Below are positions 46,189 to 54,840 of a DNA stretch of 64,000 bases, piece after piece (positions within the stretch are counted from its first letter, which is position 1; each line of letters starts with the position of its first letter). Made by a program: the position numbers and the translations under genes. Source of the DNA: Deferribacter autotrophicus (GTDB lineage: Bacteria > Chrysiogenota > Deferribacteres > Deferribacterales > Deferribacteraceae). The DNA is taken from positions 21,936 to 85,935 of the forward strand of contig NZ_VFJB01000007.1 of the NCBI RefSeq assembly GCF_008362905.1, in the 5' to 3' direction. Below the pieces are notes generated by a model. That model was not told the DNA's origin, searched no databases, and was given only the letters and a program-made list of their open reading frames with translations.

Positions 46189-48225
46189 CTATCTCCTATC
46201 TGCTAAAAACTTATCAATTTGAACTGGCACAACAAAAGGATTAGAATATGTCTTCATTCTCACAAAACCTTTATCATTATTAGCACTAAATTTAATTAAA
46301 GAATCCGTAAAATCTGAGAAATCATAGTATTTTTTTAATTCTTTTGTTTCGTCTTCATTGTTTAGATGGGCAATAAACCAATTTTGTGTATTTTTCAAAA
46401 TATTAGAAGATATAGAACTTACTTCCTGAGTAGCATAAATCATCCCTAAATTTAATTTTGCCCCTTCTTTAGCAATTCTATTGTAAATCTGACTTAAATC
46501 TTTATCATCCTTTTTAGGAAACAAGTTATGTGCTTCTTCAAAATAGAATTGAATAAAATTATTGGGCTTCGTTGCGATGAACCTTCTCATAGCATCATTG
46601 AAAATTTCCCTACATATTCTTTCTGAATAGAGATTTTGAATTTCAGGATCACCCTGCGATAAATCAACTATTATTATTTTTCCATCTCTAAGATTTTTAA
46701 TTATATTCTTTTCAAATGAAACAAGTGCATTTTTACTATGAAGCTTTTTTAATGGTTTTAACTTTAAATAACCACTAACCAGGCTACTGCTCCCCGGTTC
46801 TTTGTGCCTTGTTAAAAAACCAAGAATTGCTTTTAATTCTTCATCTGCCCACTCTCTACCTTTCTCTTCATAATAATTGGAAAAAAAATCCCAATCTTTA
46901 TAATGATTCCAAACTTTCTCAAACCATGTACAGGCATCTGCCAAGGAAATCCCTCTTTCAGGATTTATTGGATTTTCTTCCCTTATTTTTTCATTTATTT
47001 CTTTATTCCCCTTAAATTTTACTTTAAAACCATCAGGAGGTGCAAATCCAGCTTTGTATAGACAACACAAATATGCTGCCACTTTTCTATCATATCTAGT
47101 TTTCACACTATAGTCATCTTCATAATCTTCAGGTTTCTCAAGAGATATTGATAAAAAACTATTTACATAATCTGAATTTTCACCAACTTCTCTAAAATGG
47201 TTTAATATCAAAGAAAACCCTGCTTCTATGTCCTTATAAAAATTGACTTTCATTACATTAAAACCCTCTTTTTCTAAAACACTATATCGAATTACATCTT
47301 CTTTATACAATTCAAAGATAGCAGTTCCTTCATCTTGCATATTTGCATTAGCATATTCACCATTTATATCAAAAATAATTTGTCCTACTGGATATTTTGG
47401 TGCCCCACTTTTATCAAACATTTCCAATGCTTCTTCAGGAGAAATAGAATCGTTTAATTTATTTTTCGCTTTTTTAGAAATCTCGGCTGTTGCTTCTATT
47501 ATCTTTTTCACTGTGTTAGATTTTCCGGTTCTGGTCATTCCAAACAAAGCAGTTCGTTTTCCTAAAAAGTCCTTCGGACTGATGTAAACTTTTATTTCTT
47601 CAGGTTCTTGATTTTGGAAACGCCTGGTTGAACTGTATCTAACCTTTCCAATTTTAAACTCATTTTCATTTCCTGGAATAACATCTCCAACTCTTTGATT
47701 TACTATCTCTTCTAAAACTTTTCCCCTGGCTTTATATACTTTATAATTATTTGCCGAATAAAAATTTTCCAAATCAGCTCCAAATTCTATTTTTTCTTTA
47801 CCATCAATAACAGTTTTATAAAAAACTCCCAAAATCCTACATTCTAATCCAGAAAAACTAAACTCATACCTTGTAAAATCATCTAATTTACTTTCCTTTT
47901 TAGCCCCAGCCCGACCTGATGTATCTAAATTATCCTTATAATATTCAATCATAGCACTTATAACATTATTATCTGTAGGTAATTTTGTCGGCGTCAAAGC
48001 TCTCAGCAAAATAGCTTCTTCCACATCATCTTCACCTTCATAAAAAGCAAGCAGAAATGCACCTTGGGGTATCCCTTTAACTCTCCACTTCCAAGCATCT
48101 GAAACCAAAATAAGAGCTTTGTTATAATCCAAATAGAAAGGACGACCTACAAAATTTTCTTCTTTCCTACCATCCCTAAAAATTGTTTTAATTTCGCTTT
48201 CAATTTTACTTAAAACTGAGTCCAT
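46189..48225 (-). CDS. herA: HerA-family DNA translocase ATPase
   Basis: 678 aa from ATG 48225, chosen because AGGAG is 8 nt upstream (GTG at 48231 is too close). Walker A FGMTRTGKSNTVKK near residue 230, IIFDINGEYANANMQDEGTA, Walker B FIQFYFEEAHNLFPKK and arginine-finger region GAKLNLGMIYATQEVSSIS. HerA forms a hexamer that pumps DNA to NurA. It overlaps the upstream methyltransferase, so the three form one system. Confidence 0.9.
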   Translation of the reverse strand: MDSVLSKIESEIKTIFRDGRKEENFVGRPFYLDYNKALILVSDAWKWRVKGIPQGAFLLAFYEGEDDVEEAILLRALTPTKLPTDNNVISAMIEYYKDNLDTSGRAGAKKESKLDDFTRYEFSFSGLECRILGVFYKTVIDGKEKIEFGADLENFYSANNYKVYKARGKVLEEIVNQRVGDVIPGNENEFKIGKVRYSSTRRFQNQEPEEIKVYISPKDFLGKRTALFGMTRTGKSNTVKKIIEATAEISKKAKNKLNDSISPEEALEMFDKSGAPKYPVGQIIFDINGEYANANMQDEGTAIFELYKEDVIRYSVLEKEGFNVMKVNFYKDIEAGFSLILNHFREVGENSDYVNSFLSISLEKPEDYEDDYSVKTRYDRKVAAYLCCLYKAGFAPPDGFKVKFKGNKEINEKIREENPINPERGISLADACTWFEKVWNHYKDWDFFSNYYEEKGREWADEELKAILGFLTRHKEPGSSSLVSGYLKLKPLKKLHSKNALVSFEKNIIKNLRDGKIIIVDLSQGDPEIQNLYSERICREIFNDAMRRFIATKPNNFIQFYFEEAHNLFPKKDDKDLSQIYNRIAKEGAKLNLGMIYATQEVSSISSNILKNTQNWFIAHLNNEDETKELKKYYDFSDFTDSLIKFSANNDKGFVRMKTYSNPFVVPVQIDKFLADRR

Positions 48226-48227
48226 TA

Positions 48228-49205
48228 TCACAACTCCTGTAAGATTCTATTATTTAATAATGGATCTTCAAATCTTATTTTCGCTTGCTCAGCATATTTC
48301 TCATTGATTTCACAAGAAATCCATCTTCTATTCATTTTTTCGGCACAATAACCGGTGGTATTACTTCCAGCAAAAGGATCCAAAATCAGGTCGTCCTCAT
48401 CTGTAAGAAACTCAATAAAAAACTCCACTATCCCTTTATGCATTCTGGCTGGATGTGGAGTTATGCCACGCTCCCGACACGTTTTAAGAAAGAAATCATT
48501 CGAATTGGTATTAGAAAAGCTGAGCACATTATGTGGTAGTCTTACCTCTCGTTTTTCATCTAAAGGCTCCAACTCAAAAAAATTATGAGCAATGCTCCCT
48601 CCATTGTTTTTTAAAAAACTTTTTTTACCTATATTATGTTCTGATGGACGCTTACCTGCATTGTATTTTTTTTTGGCCAATAACGACTTCATACTTTTAC
48701 TATAAGGTCTCAATACTTTACGATTGTCAGCCTTTGGAAAATCACTCTTTGCTATCCACCATATATGTGTATAACTATCAATTGTCCTAATTCTATTTAC
48801 TGTAACCCATTGCGCAGGAGAAGGAAGTCTCGAAGGATTATAAACAATAAATTCTTGGATAAGACGTAACCCTGCCTCTTCATGATGCACAAAATTTAGA
48901 AGACATTCTAAATGTAATGTAGATTGCACTGGCCTTCCAGGCTCCCATGCATTGCCCAATTCAATTACTATAGAACCATCTTCTTTTAATAAATTCGAAA
49001 ATAAAGGTGCCAACTGTATAAACCAGTTTTTGTATTCATCACCCTGATAATTACCATACTGTTTCTTTGCATTCAAAGGAAAAGGTGGAGAAGTTAAAAT
49101 TAGCTGAAATTTGTTTTTATAGTGTTTGCTAAGGTAGGTATCATATAATTTGAAAAAATCTTCTATAATAAATTTGCCATTTTCAGTTTGAAAATAAGTC
49201 TTCAT
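48228..49205 (-). CDS. DNA methyltransferase of the HerA-NurA system
   Basis: 325 aa from ATG 49205; the TTG at 49223 lacks a ribosome site. TSPPFPLNAKKQYGNYQG near residue 47 (catalytic TSPPF) and DLILDPFAGSNTTGYCAEKM near the C-terminus (SAM site): beta-class, N4-cytosine or N6-adenine. Genetic fusion to HerA and NurA suggests it marks self DNA while HerA-NurA degrades unmarked DNA. Confidence 0.85.
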   Translation of the reverse strand: MKTYFQTENGKFIIEDFFKLYDTYLSKHYKNKFQLILTSPPFPLNAKKQYGNYQGDEYKNWFIQLAPLFSNLLKEDGSIVIELGNAWEPGRPVQSTLHLECLLNFVHHEEAGLRLIQEFIVYNPSRLPSPAQWVTVNRIRTIDSYTHIWWIAKSDFPKADNRKVLRPYSKSMKSLLAKKKYNAGKRPSEHNIGKKSFLKNNGGSIAHNFFELEPLDEKREVRLPHNVLSFSNTNSNDFFLKTCRERGITPHPARMHKGIVEFFIEFLTDEDDLILDPFAGSNTTGYCAEKMNRRWISCEINEKYAEQAKIRFEDPLLNNRILQEL

Positions 49206-49257
49206 TGTTATCCCTAAACTCAATTTTCTATTTATAAACTGTTTAAAAAATTAAAAT

Positions 49258-49455
49258 CTATATCATTTTTACATTCCCTAAAATTTTACCGATACTTTCA
49301 CTTGAAACAAATAAATCTCCAAAATAAACTTTTAAATAATTATATCTCGAAACCTTTTCATTTTCAATTATTTCATCGAGAAAATCATCTTCCTTCTCCA
49401 CTTCTCAAGCTGTATCACAGTTTGCTATTTTGTTTTTATCCATTTTAATACTCAT
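49258..49455 (-). pseudogene. 66-codon gene with an in-frame TGA
   Basis: AAAAAGGAGGTA precedes ATG 49455. The frame reads MSIKMDKNKIANCDTA, then TGA (49407-49405), then EVEKEDDFLDEIIENEKVSR and NYLKVYFGDLFVSSESIGKI to TAG at 49258. The frame is open on both sides of the single stop and the total is a whole number of codons, so one nonsense change inactivated it recently, or it is read through. The product resembles no family I know. Confidence 0.55.
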
Positions 49456-49484
49456 CATTACCTCCTTTTTTAATTAATGTTTTG

Positions 49485-49510
49485 ATTTAATAAAGCGGGC
49501 ATCAGCCCGC
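49485..49510 (-). terminator. Rho-independent terminator of the 49522 gene
   Basis: GCGGGC and GCCCGC (49495-49500 and 49505-49510) form a 6-bp stem with a 4-nt loop; on the minus strand TTTATT follows. Confidence 0.65.
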
Positions 49511-49521
49511 ATAGTTTAATA

Positions 49522-49800
49522 TTACCTCCATAAACTATTTGACTTATAAGTATTCCCAAAACTGTTACTATTATTAAACAAGCTACCTGAAGGATAAGGA
49601 TTTTTGTATCCCCTCTGTCCCGTATAAGGATTAATATTCCCTCTTGTTGACCAATTATTCCAAACATTACCATCAGGATTGCTTCTATAATGAGGGCTCA
49701 CATAAGTTCCATTACTACGATAATAGCCATTCACATAAACATCGGCATAGACGAATGACGCTATTAATACAAACACAAGAATAATTAAAGATTTTTTCAT
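49522..49800 (-). CDS. Secreted YRSNPDGN-type repeat protein
   Basis: 92 aa: signal peptide (LIILVFVLIASFVYA), then VYVNGYYRSNGTYVSPHYRS and NPDGNVWNNWSTRGNINPYT with GQRGYKNPYPSGS. This GYxRxxGTYVxPHxRSxPDG pattern is a widespread small periplasmic or surface protein family of unknown function. AGGGGGATGTC precedes the ATG, as for the gene at 52991. Confidence 0.75.
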   Translation of the reverse strand: MKKSLIILVFVLIASFVYADVYVNGYYRSNGTYVSPHYRSNPDGNVWNNWSTRGNINPYTGQRGYKNPYPSGSLFNNSNSFGNTYKSNSLWR

Positions 49801-49942
49801 GACATCCCCCTTTAATAAATTATAAATAATTTTACCATATATTACTTAATCAATGCAAGAAAAGTTGAGGGAATAAAAATGCGAGCGACGGCCTGCTGTG
49901 TTATTAATATTCAATATGGTTAGTTATATTTATCTATCAACT
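49801..49942 (-). promoter_or_regulatory. Degenerate copy R0 of the promoter repeat
   Basis: TTTTACCATA and GCAAGAAAAGTTGAGGGAA match the R1-R4 consensus in order but with many changes. CATGACATCCCCC at its left end is identical to the start region of the 52991 gene. Probably an older copy supplying the promoter of the 49522 gene. Confidence 0.4.
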
Positions 49943-50818
49943 TTAATTACATTTAATTATTTTTTCCAATTCCTTAATTTTTTCTTTAACGATATTTGTC
50001 ATATAAATACATTGTGAACTGTCATAAACACCATCCCATATCGCATATTTATAAAAAGGGTGAAAGTCTTTGATAAGATTTTCTATTGTAATGATATAGA
50101 AATCACAAATTTTCATTACTTCATCACATATATCTTTTGTAATTTCATAATGTTTAGGTATTTCAATAGTGATTTCTGAATCCTTAATTCTTTGAATCAA
50201 TTCTTTCTTGTTTCCTGAAACTTTTAGGCCATTTTTCTTGCATATTTCCTTTAAGTCTTTTACTAAAAGATCTGACAAATACTTATCTTTAGAATATTCA
50301 ATCTCTCTTATAAAATTAGTATTTTTTAAAATATCATACCACTTATCATATTCATTAAATATAACTGCATCACTATCTTCACAAAAATAAAGTAAATCTT
50401 CTAACATATCAGCACGTAACTTTTTAGCCCACTCTAAATCCTTATTAAAATAATTCTTTAATCTTTGAAAACATTCAACTATTGATTCCACTTCAAATTG
50501 CAAGTCATAATAAGAAAAAAACTCATTGAAATCCTCAATGCTTTTAATTCTTATCTCGTCGTCTTTTAAACTTTCTCTAATGTCCTGATAATCAGAAACA
50601 TCACGAATTCTTATAGGGCTACTAATATTATATTTAGGAAACTTAAAATTACCTTTAGGTGTGTAAAATGCACTTTCATCAAAACCTGTGAATCGTTTTG
50701 ATTTATAAGTTTTACTGTAAATTATATTATTTGGTTGCCTCTTAGGCCCTCTTACTACTTTTTTAAAAATAAAATAGATAAATCCTATTATTATTAAAGA
50801 AGTGATGACATCGTTCAT
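49943..50818 (-). CDS. Membrane-anchored SAP-domain protein
   Basis: 291 aa. One N-terminal membrane helix (VITSLIIIGFIYFIFKKVVR), a long helical region, and a SAP motif LVKDLKEICKKNGLKVSGNK with KELIQRI, a putative DNA-binding hairpin. A membrane anchor with SAP suggests DNA tethering, but this is inference. Transcribed alone from promoter repeat R1. Confidence 0.65.
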   Translation of the reverse strand: MNDVITSLIIIGFIYFIFKKVVRGPKRQPNNIIYSKTYKSKRFTGFDESAFYTPKGNFKFPKYNISSPIRIRDVSDYQDIRESLKDDEIRIKSIEDFNEFFSYYDLQFEVESIVECFQRLKNYFNKDLEWAKKLRADMLEDLLYFCEDSDAVIFNEYDKWYDILKNTNFIREIEYSKDKYLSDLLVKDLKEICKKNGLKVSGNKKELIQRIKDSEITIEIPKHYEITKDICDEVMKICDFYIITIENLIKDFHPFYKYAIWDGVYDSSQCIYMTNIVKEKIKELEKIIKCN

Positions 50819-50872
50819 AAGCAGTTCCCATTTTTTATTTCATTCTCCCCCCTTCCATTATTTAATGACTAC

Positions 50873-50930
50873 TTTAAAATTTTAGCACGTAGGAAAAATA
50901 TTTTTCAAGAAAAGTTGCGGGAATTTTTTA
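50873..50930 (-). promoter_or_regulatory. Promoter repeat R1
   Basis: Copy of the ~83-bp repeat seen at R2-R4, truncated at its right end. On the minus strand TTGAAA (here TTGAAA from TTTTTCAAG) and TAAAAT are 18 nt apart around the palindrome GAAAAATATTTTTC. It drives the SAP-domain gene. Confidence 0.6.
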
Positions 50931-50950
50931 CAACTTTACTTTTATATTTT

Positions 50951-51394
50951 TTATTTTTGCGTATTTGAAACAACCCTTACATTTAAAGGGTTGTTAATAG
51001 GAAAATAATAAAATGTATCCTTTTTTGCTATGTTAGTAATTGCTATTTCATCAGGTAATGTCGTCAAAACCATTGCAGTATAACCAGGTGGCAACTTATC
51101 TATTCTAATAGCAACAATTTCAGAATTATATTCAGTATATACTACATCAATAGGATGCTTTTTATCTCCAACAAAAAATAGAAAATGGTAAAATTTAAAC
51201 GTCTTAGTTTTTTTTATCACTATATCAGGTGTAAGCTTAAATAAAATATAAGCCTTACATTCTGGAGCATATTTACCATATTTTTCAAGCTGTTCTTCAC
51301 ACTTCACTGTTTTACCTTTCAGTAATAACTCCCAATTTTCCGCATGCAAATTTAAAGAAAATAATAGAATTAATAGAGCAAAAAGCATCCTCAT
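50951..51394 (-). CDS. Secreted protein, unknown
   Basis: 147 aa with a signal peptide (ALLILLFSLNLHA). Two Cys in the mature part (VKCEEQ, PECKAY). Beta-rich afterwards (VIKKTKTFKFYHFLFFVGDK). No recognised family. Single-gene unit under repeat R2. Confidence 0.65.
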   Translation of the reverse strand: MRMLFALLILLFSLNLHAENWELLLKGKTVKCEEQLEKYGKYAPECKAYILFKLTPDIVIKKTKTFKFYHFLFFVGDKKHPIDVVYTEYNSEIVAIRIDKLPPGYTAMVLTTLPDEIAITNIAKKDTFYYFPINNPLNVRVVSNTQK

Positions 51395-51420
51395 TTTTTT
51401 ACCTCTTGTTAATATCTTTT

Positions 51421-51504
51421 TTTAAAATTTTACCATTTAGGAAAAACACCTTTCAAGAGAAGTTGCGGAAAATTTTCAGAATTTACTCAGAGATAAGCTT
51501 ATAA
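51421..51504 (-). promoter_or_regulatory. Promoter repeat R2
   Basis: Full-length copy: TTTAAAATTTTACCA at its left end, CAAGAGAAGTTGCGG in the middle and CTCAGAGATAAGCTTATAA at the right. On the minus strand the TTGAAA and TAAAAT boxes point at the secreted-protein gene. Confidence 0.65.
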
Positions 51505-51533
51505 AAAATCAGGCAACAGCCCATTTATTGTAA

Positions 51534-52169
51534 TCAAATAAACCTTATCCAGTGCTCTTCAGGAATTATTTTAATATCCAAACCTTCGTTGTTTATATAC
51601 GTCAAAGCTTTTTCAATTTTTCTACCATGTGTTGAGTGTTTCCAGTTAGGATTACTAATTATCCCAACAACAAGATAATTCACTTGTTTGGAAAAATCTT
51701 TTTTAAATATACCACCTTTTTGTTCTACTATCTTTGCTGCTTTGCTTCTTGGCATACTTGCTAGTTGCCCAGTAAAACAAAAAACTCTACCTTCATATTC
51801 AATTTCTGGCAACGGATTCGTATATGGCAACCTTGCACTCAAATTATGCAAAGAATAATCCGAATCAACACGCTCTCCGGTTATATCAGCTAATAAGTTA
51901 AGTAAATCCTTCTTTTCTTCTTCATCTAATACTCCATCAGCAAACATTACTGATAATCTATCATATATAATATTGTTAGGATACATATTTAATGACTCTT
52001 TATTATTTTCAAGCCATTTCAAAATATATTTTGCTTCAGATTCCGTAATAACCCTATCAGCAATCACACCTTTGCATAACCCTATTAATTCATCAACCTG
52101 TCTATCGACAACATCTGATAAACAAAAATTGAAAACTCTATCAGTTATAAAATCTACCTTTCTGTTCAT
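51534..52169 (-). CDS. BRCT-domain protein
   Basis: 211 aa. The C-terminal half is a BRCT domain like that of NAD-dependent ligase: YEGRVFCFTGQLASMPRSKA, then KIVEQKGGIFKKDFSKQVNY and LVVGIISNPNWKHSTHGRKI. The N-terminal ~100 residues are helical and acidic (ITESEAKYILKWLENNKE), resembling a TerB-like or Ca-binding helical unit. BRCT domains bind phosphopeptides or DNA ends. Under promoter repeat R3. Confidence 0.8.
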   Translation of the reverse strand: MNRKVDFITDRVFNFCLSDVVDRQVDELIGLCKGVIADRVITESEAKYILKWLENNKESLNMYPNNIIYDRLSVMFADGVLDEEEKKDLLNLLADITGERVDSDYSLHNLSARLPYTNPLPEIEYEGRVFCFTGQLASMPRSKAAKIVEQKGGIFKKDFSKQVNYLVVGIISNPNWKHSTHGRKIEKALTYINNEGLDIKIIPEEHWIRFI

Positions 52170-52196
52170 AAAACTCCCCCATTATTTCATTACTAC

Positions 52197-52278
52197 TTTA
52201 AAATTTTACCACACAGGAAAAATATTTTTCAAGGAAAGTTGCAGAAAAATTTCAGATTTATCAGAGATAAGCTTATAA
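52197..52278 (-). promoter_or_regulatory. Promoter repeat R3
   Basis: Full-length copy, close to R4 over ~80 bp: TTTAAAATTTTACCACA, GGAAAAATATTTTTCAAGG, AAAGTTGCAG and CAGAGATAAGCTTATAA. Minus-strand boxes TTGAAA-18-TAAAAT lead to ATG 52169. Confidence 0.7.
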
Positions 52279-52285
52279 AATAAAA

Positions 52286-52306
52286 AAGCGGGCCATTGCC
52301 CGTTCT
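52286..52306 (-). terminator. Rho-independent terminator of the 52308 gene
   Basis: On the minus strand CGGGC-AATG-GCCCG is followed by CTTTTTTATTTTA. It abuts promoter repeat R3, so each gene and its signals form a compact unit. Confidence 0.7.
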
Positions 52307-52307
52307 T

Positions 52308-52991
52308 TTATTGCTTAACCTCAAGTAACCTCTTTACAACTTTCTTTACTTTTTCAGGTTCAATTTTATTATAACCAGTTTCTTTCTTTAATCCTTTTAC
52401 AATTGCTTTTATAACATCATCTGTTAACAAAACTTTTTTGACTACAGTTTCGCTCAATGCTTGTAGTCTTTCATTATACTTACCAACCTCATTTCTTAAA
52501 AAACTATATTTTGTTAACAAACACAATTTTTCCAACATATTGTGCTTATTTTCTAACAGTGATATGTCAAAAACAAGTTCCCAAGATATTGGTTTTTCAA
52601 AATTTACATGATAAAGTTTCCATTCAATTCCATTTGTTAAAAGTACCCACTCAACTCCCTCATTTGCAGCATAAGTAGCAGCCTGTGTTAAATGATTGTC
52701 GTTTAACTTTGTTTTTAATGATTTCACTTCTATAATAAATAATATTTGTCCATCTACTTTTATAGCAAAATCAGCATATTGATTTCTAATGCGATGTTCA
52801 GTTGTAATCTCAAAAATAGTATAATCTAACAATTCTTCTAAAATTTTAGTTACTAAATTACATGTATCCGATTCATTCAGTTCTATTTCTGAAGCTTGTT
52901 TTAATATTGGTACAAACTTCTTATATTTTTCTTTTAAGGTTTCAAAATTTTTTATTCCCGTTTTGGTTGATTCTATAAGATCTTTTGGCAT
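52308..52991 (-). CDS. Type I restriction R-subunit N-terminal-like (HSDR_N) nuclease domain protein
   Basis: 227 aa. RNQYADFAIKVDGQILFIIE then VKSLKTKL is the PD-(D/E)XK core (Asp, Glu, x, Lys) in HSDR_N form, followed by HLTQAATYAANEGVEWVLLT and NGIEWKLYHV. Stand-alone HSDR_N proteins are frequent on mobile elements; function unknown, likely DNA cleavage. Under repeat R4 with SD AGGGGGATGTC. Confidence 0.75.
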   Translation of the reverse strand: MPKDLIESTKTGIKNFETLKEKYKKFVPILKQASEIELNESDTCNLVTKILEELLDYTIFEITTEHRIRNQYADFAIKVDGQILFIIEVKSLKTKLNDNHLTQAATYAANEGVEWVLLTNGIEWKLYHVNFEKPISWELVFDISLLENKHNMLEKLCLLTKYSFLRNEVGKYNERLQALSETVVKKVLLTDDVIKAIVKGLKKETGYNKIEPEKVKKVVKRLLEVKQ

Positions 52992-53015
52992 GACATCCCC
53001 CTATTTCATTATTCC

Positions 53016-53098
53016 TTTAAATTTTACCACATAGGAAAAATATTTTTCAAGGAAAGTTGCGGAAAAATTCCAAAATTTGCTCAGAGATAAGCTTATAA
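53016..53098 (-). promoter_or_regulatory. Promoter repeat R4
   Basis: Full-length copy of the repeat: ATTTTACCACATAGGAAAAA, TATTTTTCAAGGAAAGTTGC and CTCAGAGATAAGCTTATAA. Minus-strand TTGAAA-18-TAAAAT serves the HSDR_N gene. Confidence 0.7.
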
Positions 53099-53374
53099 TG
53101 TAAAAAAAGGTGACGATCTGCTGGTTCTATATTTTTATTACAAAGTATTTCTATAATTGTAACCGGGTAAATTTATTCCTATTAAAAAATTATTAATTTT
53201 GTCTATAATTATAACTGCTGATTACAAGTGTAATATTTTAATTGTTTTATTACACTTGAAGAAAATGAATCAAAACCGCATAAAATAGGTAAAAATGTCT
53301 TAGATTAAGAATTGAAATTTTTAAATAAGATGTAATAATACATAATATAATATTACAGTTAAAAGGTTTTAATA
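53099..53374. other. Intergenic region upstream of the recombinase
   Basis: AT-rich and without an ORF. It contains TGTAATATTTTAATTG and TGTTTTATTACACTTG near 53230, and TAATATTACA near 53348; TTACAAGTGTAAT and ATTACACTTG form an imperfect inverted pair (53221-53260) that could be a recombinase or regulator site. Divergent promoters probably lie here. Confidence 0.35.
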
Positions 53375-53989
53375 ATGAAAAGCATTCAGTTTAGTAATTT
53401 GCCTCAATTGACAGAATCAGCAAGTAAAATTAAATATTTCAATAATGAAGAATTGAATAGTTTGGTTAGAGAATTTCAAAATTATTATGATAATTCACCA
53501 AGACGAAGGTCAGCAGGAAAATATTGGCTAACTTTTTTATTTCTAAGATTTACGGGCGCAAGAGTTAGTGAAGTTTTAAGTATAGATGATACTAAAGATA
53601 TTGATTACAGAAATTCAAGGATTAGACTAATAACGCTAAAGAGAAAAAAGAAAGTTTATCGAACTATCCCGGTCCCAACAGATTTAATAAATGAGCTATT
53701 GCGTTATCTTGCGGAATATCCCGAAGAAAGAGGTAAGGTATTCAAAATTCAGTATGTTCATTTTTATAACAAGTTTAAAAATCTTTGCATTAAAGCTGGT
53801 ATAGATATTGAGAAAGCTCATCCTCATACTTTAAGACACACAAGAGCAATAGAACTTATAAATGCAGGTGTTCCTTTAAATCATATCCAAGCTTTACTTG
53901 GTCATTCAAGCATTTTAAATACATCTATATATTTACTTGTCACGGGTAAGGAACTTGAGGTAATATTAAAGGAAAAAGGTTTGATTTAA
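53375..53989 (+). CDS. Tyrosine recombinase (Xer-like)
   Basis: 204 aa. Catalytic residues are all visible: Arg in GARVSEVLSI, Lys in LKRKKKVYRTIPVP, HTLRH, LGHSS and the nucleophile Tyr in TSIYLLVTGKEL. The N-terminal core-binding domain is short, so it is smaller than XerC/D (~300 aa). Could resolve dimers or integrate DNA. A decayed duplicate of its C-terminus lies at 54841-55122. Confidence 0.85.
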   Translation: MKSIQFSNLPQLTESASKIKYFNNEELNSLVREFQNYYDNSPRRRSAGKYWLTFLFLRFTGARVSEVLSIDDTKDIDYRNSRIRLITLKRKKKVYRTIPVPTDLINELLRYLAEYPEERGKVFKIQYVHFYNKFKNLCIKAGIDIEKAHPHTLRHTRAIELINAGVPLNHIQALLGHSSILNTSIYLLVTGKELEVILKEKGLI

Positions 53990-54009
53990 GTTATATATAG
54001 GGGGATAAT

Positions 54010-54531
54010 ATGAAGAAGATTTTGTTTATATTTTTATTAAATCTTTTCTTGTTAACAAATGTTTTTGCTGGTGAGTTGGCAAGGATAGAGAAAATATCTG
54101 ACGGTGATACTTTCATTGTCAGAAACGAAAAAAATCAGAAAATCAAATTAAGGCTTATTTGGATAGATACTCCTGAAAAATTTTCATCAAAGAAACTCGA
54201 AAAAGACGCATGGATGTGCGGAGTTGGTAAAAATAGGATGATCCGTTTAGGCAAGATGGCTACAAGTTATGCTAAAAAATATTTTGAGAACAGTAAAAAT
54301 GTTGAAGTGGATTATTATGGAAAAGGTTACTATGGTCGCAGTTTAGCTGTAGTTTATAGACGAGGAGCTACACAACCCTATAATTTTGATGTAATTGCTG
54401 ATGGTTATGCCTGCGTTTACAGAAAAGCTAGATATCCACAAGTTCTTGACGAATTGCTTGAAAAAGCGAAAAAAGAACGAAGAGGACTATGGAGTGTGGA
54501 TTACGAAGTAATGAATTGTTTATGTAGATAA
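54010..54531 (+). CDS. Secreted thermonuclease-like protein (SNase family)
   Basis: 173 aa: signal peptide (ILFIFLLNLFLLTNVFA), then ARIEKISDGDTFIVRNEKNQ, IKLRLIWIDTPEKFSS (the R-x-IDxPE motif) and VDYYGKGYYGRSLAVVYR, the staphylococcal nuclease motifs with Arg, Asp, Glu and Arg. Four Cys in the mature part may form disulfides. Probably an extracytoplasmic DNase/RNase. Confidence 0.85.
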   Translation: MKKILFIFLLNLFLLTNVFAGELARIEKISDGDTFIVRNEKNQKIKLRLIWIDTPEKFSSKKLEKDAWMCGVGKNRMIRLGKMATSYAKKYFENSKNVEVDYYGKGYYGRSLAVVYRRGATQPYNFDVIADGYACVYRKARYPQVLDELLEKAKKERRGLWSVDYEVMNCLCR

Positions 54532-54550
54532 AAAAAAGGGGGGGATAAAA

Positions 54551-54817
54551 ATGAATAAAGCTAAATTGATACTGTCATTATTGATATTAGTTTTCACAAT
54601 TAGTTGCACACAGACTCAAAAAAAGAAACTAAAAGATTTCAAAGCTGAAACCATTGGAATAAAGAGAGAAATTATACTTTTTGCAGATAACGGCCAGGTT
54701 ATAAAAAGATGGGAAGGGAGATTCAATATAGAAAGAAAAGGTAGCAGTCTTTATTTTATTGATGAAAATGGTAAATCGGTGATCATTAATGGTACATACA
54801 TTGTTCAGGAAAAATAG
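54551..54817 (+). CDS. Small lipoprotein
   Basis: 88 aa with a lipobox (VFTISC, Cys ~19) and a ~65-residue beta-rich domain (REIILFADNGQVIKRWEGRF, SLYFIDENGKSVIINGTYIV). Preceded by GGGGGG. Co-oriented with the nuclease. Function unknown. Confidence 0.65.
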   Translation: MNKAKLILSLLILVFTISCTQTQKKKLKDFKAETIGIKREIILFADNGQVIKRWEGRFNIERKGSSLYFIDENGKSVIINGTYIVQEK

Positions 54818-54840
54818 GCAATGTCATTAATTCCTTATAA

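Noticed and set aside
48285..48790. Plus-strand ORFs opposite the methyltransferase gene
   Set aside because: They are shadows of a clearly conserved minus-strand methyltransferase and have no ribosome sites.
49405..49407. In-frame TGA as a selenocysteine codon
   Set aside because: No SECIS-like stem-loop was seen directly after it, the local sequence does not resemble a selenoprotein, and no sel genes are in the window.
53375..53989. Tyrosine recombinase as an integron integrase (IntI)
   Set aside because: At 204 aa it lacks the size and the extra integron-specific helix between motifs, and no attI-like site is next to it.
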